A DNA stretch of 64,000 bases from NCBI RefSeq assembly GCF_015832195.1, contig NC_052028.1, positions 8,785,501 through 8,849,500 on the forward strand. Direction: 5' to 3'. Source of the stretch: Motacilla alba alba (lineage: Eukaryota; Chordata; Aves; Passeriformes; Motacillidae). Position 1 is the stretch's first letter. Each line of letters starts with the position of its first letter. Positions 36,701 to 48,700 of this stretch are shown piece after piece. Both the position numbers and the translations under genes were made by a program. The notes beneath the pieces are model-generated. The model ran no database searches. It was not told the origin of the DNA and saw only the letters and a program-made list of their open reading frames with translations.

Positions 36701-39700
36701 TGCAATTACCAGATATTTTTGTGAACAATTTCAGACTGAAATTAGGACCAAATGGCCATTTTTAAACAGGATGAACGTGGTGTTGGTGTTCATAATCCGC
36801 TTGCTTGTGGTGCCTGCAGGAGTTAGTGCCCAGAGCCATGCTGGTACAGCCACAGCTGCATCCAGCTCTTCCCACTGCTCTCTGAGGCTTTGGAGCAGGG
36901 CCTGGGGAGCTCTGGAAGTGAAGGATTTGGACAATGCTTGCCTATGCTTTTCTTGGTCCTGGCAGCTTCTTGAGCACCAGCAGACTCATAAAAAAAGTCA
37001 GAGGAAAGTATCTAAAAGCAGCAATGACAAAAGTTCTGCCCCGGGTGCCTGAGCAGGATTCAGGGCTGATGGATGGGATGATGATAAAAAGCTGTAAAAC
37101 TTCTGTTCCTCAGCCACTACCAGAATATATTTTTCTTTTTGAAAATTAAGGTGCAGCAGAGCCCCAGTAAAACGAAATGGTTTGTCATCAACATTCAGGA
37201 AATTTCACATCCTCCACCTGGTCCTTCAGGCCACAAGTGCATCTTCATTCCCCACAAGAACAATTCTTCTGTTAATGCCAAAGTAGTGCCTACAGTAATA
37301 GCCCACTTAAAAGGTCTCATTATTGCAGTTTAACTGGTCATTAGCAGCTGGAATAGACTGATTTCTTATGGATTATGGTTGAAATAATTACCTGACACTC
37401 TGAGCCATTAAAAACAGTTAATGAGTGGAGGGGGAAAAGGTGCTGACATGGACATGGGCACAGCGCTGGCATGTGGGAGTTCCTCTGTGGGACACCAGGC
37501 TGAGATTTGTTGCCTGTGGGATCCAAAGTGATTTAAGCCTTAGGTAAGTTCGGAAGATGATTAAAAAAATCGATCTGATGCAAGTTTGACAACGTCGTAG
37601 CCAATGTACAAGTTCTAAAGCATTTGTTTTGTGATGTTTTGCTCCAGTTACATTTTTCTTTCTTTTTTAAATGGAGCAAGTTAGAGGCTGTGTAATTTCC
37701 TGAGGAGGAAGGCATTTAGGAGCATTGGCTGCTTCTTAGATCCCATGTTCACTCCTAAACCTTGCCATGTTCTGTATGCTTCCAGTAAAAATGGCATACT
37801 GGCTTTAGATGTGGTAACAGAGGGGGAGTAGCTTGAGGGTGAAATACAGGTGAGCATTTCTCAATCAGGACAAATCCACTGACAGTCTTGGAGTATCCCA
37901 TTGGCACGTGCTGTTCTTTGGCTTTTGACATGTCTTGTTGGAAGAACGCTTGGAAGCTCCTGGTTGTGATAGGTGAGAGATGAGCAGGGCCCGTGACAGA
38001 GGTGGATTAAGGAAGGTTAGGTGGGAAAATGCCACCTCTTAAACCCTGGGGTTCTTCTGCTCGTGTTTATGGTGTTGGGCCCTTGGGTCTGTGCGACTGG
38101 GGCAATACTGGTGTTCCTCCGTTGGGAATTCCTGTGGTGGAGCATCCATCATGTCATGCAGGTGTCACCCTGGTGGTGTCCCTGGGTTTGTGGCATGCCC
38201 GTGTTGCCTGTCGTGTTGGTGAGTGTCCCCTCAGTGATGGCGCTGGCCCTGAGCCCTGTCCTTGTCCTGCAGTGCTCCATGCCCGCCTGTGTCACCGCAT
38301 TCCACGTCACCTGCGCCTTCGACCACAACCTCGACATGCGGACGATCCTTGCAGACAACGATGAGGTGAAGTTCAAGTCCTTCTGCCTTGAGCACAGCAC
38401 CGGGGCCACCAAGCTGCCCGAGGAGGCACGGACAGAGTCCGACCAAGCCCAGCTGGACTTGGAGAAGGTCACGCTGCGGAAGCAGAAGCTCCAGCAGCTG
38501 GAGGAGGACTTCTATGAGCTCGTGAAGCCTTCAGAGGTGGCGGAGAACCTTGACTTAAGCGAGTCACTGGTGGACTTTGTCTACCAGTACTGGAAGCTGA
38601 AGAGGAAAGCAAACTCCAACAAACCGCTGCTGACACCAAAAACAGATGAAGTGGACAACTTGGCTCAGCAAGAGCAGGATGTTCTCTACCGACGCTTAAA
38701 GCTCTTCATGCACCTCAGGCAAGACCTGGAGAGGGTGAGTACAGCTTCTCCCTCAGTGGTGTACCCGTCTGCTCCATCAGGGCTGCTGGCACCCACAGAC
38801 AGCTCAAGCCCTGCTCCCCCTGACTCAGTTTGACTCCCCTTACAGTTTTGTTCTTTCATCTTCATTCAGAAACGTAGCAGTGCTCAGTGTGTGTGCATCA
38901 TCCCTGCCAAAACACTGACATTGATGGAATAAGTTAGTGTTGGGCTCATCCGGGGGTTCAAAAGAACAAGTGCCTGCAGGGAGAGGTGCCTTGGCAGGGC
39001 TGGGTGGATGGGAGGCAGATGATGCTGCAGCTTGTGTCCACTCTACCTAAATAGTTTCACAGAATTATCCTGTGTTGTCCCTCAGGTGCTTTGCAGCAGC
39101 AAGGCTTGGGAACACATCATTATTTACTTACATTAAACATCAAAGATGAGTGAAAGGCAGAGTGAGAGCAGGGCCAGTGGGACTGGGCATCCCCTGCCCT
39201 GCTTCAGCTAAAAGTGGGTCAGCTCCTCAGGGAGCTGCTGGCAGAGCCGGGCCAGAGGATGCAGACAGGGGATGCAGGAACCTGCAGCTCCCAGTGGTGC
39301 AGGACATCCTTGACTCCTAGCCAGAGCAGAGGAAGCAGCAGCCTCCACAGCAGCTTTTTGGGTGAGAGGGAGCTTTGGTGGAGCAGCAGTGCCCAAGTGG
39401 TGCCAGAGCTCCCTGGGCTGGGCTGGCTGCCACACCATGCAGCTGCCTGTGGGTTTGGCTGTCACGGCTGCATGGAGGGCAGGAGCAGGGATGGGGCAGA
39501 GGCTGGAGAGGAGGAGCAGCCATGAAGGTGAGAAGCAGCGAGAGGAAGAGGCACAGGGGAAGAACAAGCCCACACAGAACCCAGGGTGAGATGCCAGAGG
39601 GGGGAGAGGTGCAGTGGTGCTGCTGCTTGGGAGGCACATGGGCATAGCACACGGCAGCAGTGGCACAGGACAGGGACAGGCAGGGCAGGGGTGCTGAGCT

Positions 39701-42700
39701 TGGCATGGACAGCCCAAGCTCCTTCACTTCCTTTGCTTAATAGCCAAGCCCTGCCTGGTCCCCTCTGCCCTGCTCCTGCCAGAGGGGTGAATCCATTGCC
39801 CTTGCCCAGGTCCCTGTTAGACCACCCACCCACAGCTTGGGGAGTCTCTAGGAGCAAGGAGGAAGGAAAGCAGGAAAACAGCATTGCTCTGACCTGGTGG
39901 ATATGATGCTGTGGTTTCCCGAGCCGGGGCTGAGGGTGCTGTAGGTGACATGCCATTCCCTGGGAGGGGAAGGTGGTGGGGATGCTGGCCCTGCATGTCC
40001 CTGAACCCTCTCTTCAGTCTGCTGTGGGTCTGTAGCATGACTGAACCCATGGGGAGAAGGGCTGTGTGGGTGGGCACTGTGTTCATGTCCAGGTGGGGGT
40101 TCAGCTTTGGACCAGCCTGCCCTGGTCCCCTGCTGCACCCACCTCCCATGTGGATCCTGGAGCCCGAGAGCCTTCTTCTGTGTAGAAATAGTTGGGTTTG
40201 AACCTGTTGGTCTATTTTCTGTGGACTTTCATCCCTGTGGTCATCATTGCCATCCCTCTGCCAGTCTGTCCCCCCGGCCTTTACCTACCACATTTCCATC
40301 TCTGTGTTGTGCTGGGCTGGTGCCACCATTAGTGGGTCTCCAGCAACAGGCTGCATCTGCCTGATCTGAGGGTGACAAGTTCAACTCACTTCTTCCCCTC
40401 ATCTGCTCTGTACTGTAAATCTAAACCAGGCTGCTTTGCCTCCTGCTGCTTCCTTTTGTTCCCAGCTTGGCTTTTCCAGCTGCACTGAGCCACTGTGCAT
40501 CCCTGGGTACCATGCTTTGCTCACGGCAGCTTCTCTTTGATTTCTTTGTATCAAAACTACGTGTTTTACCAGATTTCTCATTTTCCAGAGTTGCCTCCAG
40601 GCTTTGTGGGGTGTGCCCATCAGCATTCAGCCTCTGCTTAGCAACTCCCTGCCAGGTTTCACTGCCTGTCCCTGGAAGAGCTGTTTGTTTGTTCTGCTTC
40701 CAAGAGTGGAACAGTAAACACTGGCCAGATCAAAGTCCAGTGCTCAGATGGGTGATAGGGGTTTAAATCCAGTTGTGGGCAGAGCATCTCTGGTATCTGA
40801 TCCTGCACCTGGCGGGTCACTGCCACCCTGTTTCACTTGCAAATAGTGAGGAATCACATCAAATTGGGATCAGAGAGGAGCAGCCTGGAAGGCTCTGAAG
40901 GCTTTCAGAGGGTGTTCACAGGATGTCATGTTGGATTTTAACAATTTCAGCAATTAATCTGGCAGAAGTGATTTTGGGGCTGGTCCTGGTCCCCAGGAGT
41001 TGGGGAGGCAGAAGCAGAGAGCAGAGACAAGGGGACAGCCATAGTGATGGTGGTTCTCTCTGTCATTTCTTAATCCCTGACATCTCTGTACTTCACAGTG
41101 TTAGCAAATTAAAGCTATTACCTGGGAATTTTAATACAGTCCCCCCATTTTATTTTTGGCCTTTTTTAACCCTCTTTGCCTATTTAAAAAAGCTTCTTCC
41201 AAGGACTGGGTGTTTAAATTAACTTTAACAAAAAGCTGTGGTTTCCAGGCTTTCACACTAGCATCTAAACTTGGCTTGGGGAAGCAGCACTGGGTGGTGT
41301 TGAGCTGTGTAAGTGTGGGTAAATACCAGCAGTCTCTAAGCAAAGCTAAAGTAATGTTTTCTTCCAGGAATACCAAATCATAGAGAAGAGATATGGCCAA
41401 ACTCTTGGAGAGTCAGGTTGCCAGAAGCAGTTGTTTTCTTCATAAAGAAATAGTTTGATGTTTTCTCCAATCCAGAAAGAAAAAAAGAGAACATAGTAAA
41501 ATATACTATAGAACTCCCTGCCTTGTATTTACAGCTAGGGGATTCAACAACAACAACAACAAAAGAGCAGCTTCTTTTCCTTTTTTCCTAAACATTTCCA
41601 AATTGTCCTTACGTGAGGCAGTATTAGGGGTTGACTGCAGTTGTCCTGCTGCCCTCACAGCCTGTGGTGCCAGATACAAGGTAAGCGTGGGATGATGTCC
41701 TGGCTTTTGCTGTGTCATTGTGAGAGGCACAAAGGCTCCTGGCCACACTGGGACAGTCCCCCAAACCTGAAAATATTCCCTGCAGAGAAAGGGTGTGAGC
41801 ATGAGGAGGGGGAGGAATCGAAGACATGAGGGTCACATGTGAGTGTGGACATCCCATGTGCATGTTCCTCTATTCAGGCCACCTCCTCCTTACCTTATTA
41901 CAGGCAGCTTTGCTCTTTCAGAGCATCAAAAAGCTGAGTAAATGCTGTCAAATCCTGTTAGCTGCCATTAGCATTTTATGCTCTGCAGCTGAAAGCCTCT
42001 GCTTGCTCCAAAAGCCTTGATGTCCATTGTGGCAGCAGTGCCAGAGCCTGGCTCTCCAGCCACCCTTACGTGGGGCTGGCAGAAGCATGGCACTGAAACT
42101 CATCAAGTGCCAGGTGCCAGGAATTATCAGCAGCAGCTCTGTCATCTTGTGCTACTGGGGGTGTTTGTCAGCAGCAGGGTTTAGCTGCTGCTGCTGCACT
42201 GGCTCACATGAGCAGTTATATTTTGTGCTTTGCTGTTTGTGTTTAGAGCTTCAGATAATCATAGAATGGGTTGGAGGGGACCTTAAAATATCATCTTCTT
42301 CCAACCCCACTGCCATGGTTAATGGAAGTTCTTGAACTGGGACAAATGCACCAGTGATTTGCAGGTAGCTGTGGAGCAACTGTGAATAAGCAAATGGAGG
42401 GGCCAGATTTGAGGCAGGGAGCTGCTGCAGCTGCTGACCTGGGTCAGCATCACTGGGGTATTTTGCTGTATTTTCTGTGCTTTGTCCTGGTATCTGCTTT
42501 AGGGCAGCTCTGTGAGGCTCTGACATCCCCATCCCAGCTCAGTCCCTTCCCTGCACTGGCTGTGGGAAGAGTGTTTATCCCTCCCTGCTGAAGGTGCAAT
42601 TTGTGTATGAGAACTGGTGCGTTGACTGAAGCAGCACCAAGCTGCTTCATCGAATTTGGCATTTTTTGTACAGGACATGTGCATGATGCAGCTGCTGGGC

Positions 42701-45700
42701 CAAGGGCTCAGCACAGTGCTCAGATGGTTGGTGCTGGCCCTTTCCATGACTGTGTTATAATGCTCCTTCTACAGCATCTTCCTTTCCAGCCTTCCCTGCC
42801 CACCGTGGGGTCCTGGCTGTTGGAGCCAGGACAGAGGCCTTTGGGCTTGGAATTATTCCCTGCATGGTTTTTCCCACATGTCCCACACAGTTTGGATCAA
42901 GAGCCCTCACTGCTAGCCCTGGCTCACCCCAAGGGCCATGGGAGGAGTGCAGCACAGCTGCTGGTGAGGTGAAAAGGATGGAATCCCAGGGAGCGGGGAT
43001 TTCCCTGGGCAGGGGGAGCAGCAAAACAGATTGAGGGGACCTGCTTTGACCCTGCCTAAACCAGACACTGTTTCTTGTGTTTCTGTAGGTTAGAAATCTC
43101 TGTTACATGGTGACAAGACGGGAGAAGATGAAACACACCATTTGTAAACTGCAGGAGCAGATCTTCCATCTCCAGATGAAGCTTATTGAGAAAGATCTTT
43201 ACCCAGGTCAGTACTGCAAAACTTGTTCTCACAGATGCTTCCCATTGAAGCCAAATTGTGTGCCAGGAAAGCCAGAGCTGCCCCCTCCCCTGATATGTTA
43301 TTTTGGCATAGTTCATATATTGACTCAGAAGCACTCAATAAAGCCAGACTCTGGTTGACTGGAGTGCTAGAGCTATTTGTTTTCACAGATCCCTTTTGAT
43401 CCTCCCCTTCCCAGAAATCAGTCAGAAGGACCAAGCATTTGCTTAGGTGGGGATGCTAAGACAGTATTTGGTGACTTTTGTGAGCTGGGACTGCTTGGGA
43501 GGAGATGGCACATCCTGGGCATGGGGCTGCTCTGCAGCTGGCTCCCTGGCACAGGGTGGAAGGAAGCCCTGCTTCAGGCTCTTTGCAGATGCCTTTGAGC
43601 TTTCTGTCAAGAATCAAGGGTTAAGCTGCTGGTGGGGAGTCTGTTGCTCCAGGAGACCAGCTCCTTTAGCTCTGGTCAGCTGCAGATCCTGCTTCACATA
43701 CCCCTTAGTGGAGATCATGCTGCTGACTGCAAAGCCTCTGCCAACTCTTATTAAGGAGCTGAAATAAAGCTGGTTTCCTTTTGTCCTACTTTTTTTTTCC
43801 TTGCTGGAGCCCACAGCTCCTGCTCCCTCCTCCTTCTCCTCCTGTGCCTCCGGTGGCAGGGCAGAGCAGACCCTGTGGCTGCAGAACAGTTTTTCCAGCA
43901 GCAGCATCTGGTGCTTTGGCAGCTGCTTCCGACGGTTGTTGTGTTTGTGGCTTTGGAGTTGTGTTTGAAGCCATCACATGGTTGGGGTTTCTTCAGGAAC
44001 TGTCTGGGCTGAGCTTTCCTTGACAAAAGTCTCCTTTGACTGAAGTTTTGGAGGCTGAGGAATGTGTATGCTGAGATGTCTGTGACTCAGGCCCATGCAA
44101 ATTCCTCTTGATAGCCACGGCCAGGCAGCGATGGGGCTCAGGCGGGCTGGGGCCCCAGGGTGTGCTCTGGGCTGATGTGGGTCCTGCAAATCCCAGTCCC
44201 TGTCATACTCTGTGCTGCTCTGCCTGTCCCTACTGGACCAGAGGTACGGCTCAGCAGCCTGAACACACACAAAATGGTGTTTGCACCGACGGAGGACCCC
44301 ACATTGCACATCCATTCCCTGGCACCCAGGGTATAATGTGCACATTATTCCTGAGCTGGACCCCACCTCACCACCCCAGCCAGCAGCATCCCTAGCAGGA
44401 GCACCACCTGCCATGTGCTGTCACTGCCAGCGTCTGTGGGTTTTGGAGGCATCACAGGGGACTTCAGGATGCTCTTTAGTTCAGCTGGGCAAACCCAGCC
44501 CAACATTCACAGCTCTCAGAAGGAGATAGGCACAGGGTAGTTCACCAGGACAGGTTTTTCAGCTCTTCTCTCTTGCAGACAAGGTGTTAGATAGCTGGAA
44601 ATGCCCTTGGGGACTCAATGTCCCCAAAATGCCTTGGGGATACATGTTCAAACCCTCTCTCTGATGCACCAGTGGGATGGGAGCCCGCAGTTCCTCCCAG
44701 GGAGAATGGGAGTAGGTGAGCTGGGAGCCTCACCAGTGGGGTGCAGATGCCAGCCAGTGATGGGGAGCTGTGTTGAGGCTCTGCTGATGGTGTTTTGGGG
44801 TTGTCTGCATTGCTCAGTGTCGGTGCTATGCGATTGCCCTTCCCAAAAATCTTATGGGTGTACTTGAGAAAAGCTTGGCTGCTGTGCCCATGATGTTTGT
44901 TCTGCCTAAAGGTGAGTGATCAGAGACAAACCCCCAGTGGGAGGGTGGCTTGGGTGGGGATTGCTGTGCAGGGTCACTTCAGACCTTGTGATGCAGATGC
45001 TCTTCTCTCCTGCCCTGCCTGGCTGGCGTTTGCACTTTTCCACTCTGAACCAGCTGAGCTGAGCTGCTTGTCTCTCCCAGGATGGACTTACTGGTTGAGC
45101 CTGAGCAGGGACTGACTGCTTCCTCTGGGACCCAGCTCCCCTGAGTCCCTGCTGCCAGGGAAACAGCCCAGCTCCAGGAAATTGGTCCTGGGATCTCCAG
45201 GTGGTTTGGGCATCTGGGTCCTTCCCGTGCCAGGGGGACATGAGGGACCCGAGTGCCTTTCGGCATCCGTCTGTAGAGTGTCCTGAGCTCAGGAGGAGTT
45301 CCTTTGCCAAGACCACACCAGGAGCTGCAGATACTCAGCATCCAGTGGAACCAGAGCTTTGGATAACTCACTGCTGCCTTTTCCAGCTTTACAAAGCACT
45401 TACTGGTTTGGAAGGGGGGAATGGTTCTGTTAGCATCCTCCCCCCACAGCTCCTGACCAGGACACTCTCCATACCTGGAGTTCCTGGGAGAAAGGAAGAA
45501 GTCTCCATCATTTGTCCAGGATGAGGCCAGTTTTTAGCTGCTGTTACAGTAGCCATTAACTGATGTCTGTTGGGGTTGTTCCAAAGATGGTTTTGGCACT
45601 AAGGTTTTTTTGGACCGGCTCCCACACAAAACTCAGAACAGGAGGGGTTTATTTTTCCCGCTGTCAAATGATCATTTAAGCAGGAGATTCTTAATAAAAT

Positions 45701-48700
45701 CAGTGAGAACTTACCGTGTAAAATGAACCTTCCTCTCTTCCCTGTATTTTTCTTGCACTGAGTGGAAAGTAAACACTGTCTGGCTTTGAAACACGGCTAC
45801 TATTTTGACAGGTTCCTCTTCAAAAAGTGCTGCTCGGGTTTCTCTTTAGCCCCGTTGTGCTGTCTAAACAAAGTTAGATTTTGATTTTGTAAGCGAAGTG
45901 AAAAATGTGTCTGCCTTCCTCCCATTACTTGGCAGGAACGTAGCAAATACCAAATTTGCTTTTGCATTTCTTTCTTTCTGTAAGTCCTTTGGTCAGGAGG
46001 GGTTCCTGGCTGGCAACTCCAGGACTGTAAATCCTCTGTTAATTCAGACTCGGGCAGGTGCAATGCAAATTCCCTCCCCTGCCCACCCAGTACATTTCCA
46101 CTGCTGCTGGAGGGGGAGAGCTGAGGTTATTCCTCTGACCCGTCCACCCCATGGCCTCTCTGCTGAGGCTTTGCTGCTGGCTGACACAATAAACTGATTT
46201 CTTCCTTAAGATCATTGTTTAGCCTATGGGCCAGACTCTGAAAAACTGCCTTCTTGCCTCCATTTCCATGAGCCACCCACATTTTGGTTTAAGGGCAATA
46301 TCCTTCCCTCTCTGAAAACTAACAGAAGTTTTAGCATGGACTTCTGGGGGAGAATGGCCTAACAGAGTAAGTTAAAAGTGCTGAAAGTATTTTACTTGGC
46401 AATACAAGTTGTACTTTTATAGGGTATTTGTCCTGTTTACCCAAGAGGAATAAATCCAGTAGAAGTTCAAAGCCATTTAGGAAATGCTAGTTTTTAGCTG
46501 AATGTCTTTACAGCTGAGAGTTAGATCCCTACCTTTCCACATGCAGTCCTGGTCATCTTTCCTACTTCATGTACCTATATCACTTTGGGGTTTTTTCACT
46601 CCTGCACAGTTTTGTCAAAATGTCAGATCAAGGTTGGCTTTACAACTGCTGGTACCTTTGCTCTGTCAGTCTGGCTGTGCAGCTGAATCCTTTCTGGAGA
46701 TGCTCTTGGTGGGTGGGTGACACAGCACCAGGTTTGTAGGTCACCATGGCTCCTGCAAGGTGTCTGAGCAGGTTTTGGGGTTACTCCCTAGTGGGTCTTC
46801 ACCCCGTAGTCCTGGTCCAGGTCTGTGGCTGTAGAATCTCCAGCAAGTCACCTGTCTTCAGTGGGGCTGCTCCTGTGGCCACTCCTCTCCAAAATCTCCC
46901 TTTTTTATAACCTACAGGATTAAGATTTTCTTAATACATGGAGACCTTAGACTTCAGCTGGCCAAAGAATGGCCCTTGCTCTCCCTTTGGCTTGGAGTTG
47001 TTTGCAGGTCTGCTGCAGGTCTCCACTGCAGGGGTGTGCCCCAGGGGGACTCGCTCACCGCAGCATCCCTGATGCCTCCTCTCACACGGCGTTTTCCTTT
47101 TTTTCTAAAAAATGCCAGAACAAACTGGGAAGAAGACAAAGGGTAAGAAAAGTGACCCAAGAAGGAAAGGAAGAGATGGTAGAAAAAATAGTCCTGAGAA
47201 GACAGAGAAAAGGAAATCGGTCAACGAAACTGTTTTGGGACAACTGGGTAAGTCTGATTTTATGGCGCAGAGTTGACCCGCGATGCTGGAGGCTCCCTGT
47301 TTTGGGGAGCAGGGTTAAGAGTCCCAGCCCCTGATCCCTCCTGCATGTAACATGGTGGAGTTACGCTTTCCATCTTTTGTGGGAATCAGCCTGAATTATC
47401 CAGGTCCTACTAGAGAGGCTGGCTCAGAAACATGCTCACTGTCAGGGCAGGGGATTTAAAATTCCCCTCGGTAGCTCCAGGACTGGGAGAATGTGTTACA
47501 AAACCTGTGATGTGCTGCTGGAGCGGGATGTCACTTTCAGGTGATAAAATCAGACTTACCCACCCCGTGGTAGGGCTGCTCCCCTGTGCCTTCTCTGCTG
47601 TGCAGTGATGGTGAGTACAGCACGTGGGCTGTGAGGTTTCGTGTGCCATCCATGGCAAATTCGGCGACGTTGGTTGTGCCAGTGGTGCAGGAACATCCAG
47701 GAGTCAGGCACAAAGCACATCTATCTCTTGAATTTGCTCAGAGGGTGAGGAGCCTGGCCCTACAGATGCTTCAGCCACCTCCAGCAGGTCCCCATCGCCT
47801 AAAAGGTTGTTTTGGACAAGGTCTTTGATAACTGCATATGGTTTTTACATGGAGTTGGGTTGTTGCTTGACTTCCTCTGGTGCTGCCACTTCCACTGGCA
47901 GAGGCAGAAGGTGATAAGTTCATGTGTGCCTAGCTGCCAGGGCACAGGGGAGCACTGGTCCTTTGAGGCTCTCAGGCAGTCTGGAGATGCTGTAAAACCC
48001 TCCAGGGGGTACAGGGGGTTTCTGTGGGAGGTCTCGTGGTCTGGACCACCCTGCCTTGCTCTGCTTTGCACATTGCTCACCTGACCATGCTGCTTTCTGG
48101 TCATCTCAGAGCTGGACCTTTGGAAATGGGGCTTTTGCACTCATTCTGTCTCTGCTCTCTTCTTCGCTAAAGAAGTTTTGGATTTACTGGGACAAATTCC
48201 AGCAAACAGTGGAGGCTGGAGAATCTCAGAGGAAAGCTGCATGGCTATGAGCTTGGGAAACTGGGCAAATTGACCCAAAGTTTCACCAAGGTCTTGCTAC
48301 CTCCTGCATTTTGTGAAGGGCCTGAAGCATCCCTTGGTGCTGCTGTCATCAGAGCAGGGCTGACGAAGGTGGGATAGGCAGTGCCCTTGCCCACAGAACT
48401 TGGGCTTTTTGGTGTCTGGGTACCACACAATGGCCAAAGTTCATCCTTGTCCTGCTTCACCTTCCCTGCCTTGGGCTGCTGTCAGGGTGGGTGCTGTCTG
48501 CTCCAAAAAGGCTGTGGTGAGTTGCAGGAGGTGCAGGGTCACAGCCTGTGTTGCTGCTCACAGGTGAGGGTGATGGAAGGCTAACACAGCTACCAGCAAA
48601 CATTGTGGGCCTGAGTCACCCTGCCCAGGCCACTGCTCTTTCCCTCTGTGTTGCTAGACTGACTGTTTCAAAGGAAAGCTCTTCCTGAAATCCAAAATCA

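Larger units (their letters stand above)
38735..43088 (+). other. JADE2: JADE2 intron, 4.4 kb
   Basis: From GTGAGT to TTCTGTAG. It holds a purine-rich stretch at about 39470-39570, a (CAA)n run near 41549 and a short antisense CR1 tail at 42254-42318. No ORF is convincing. Confidence 0.85.
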
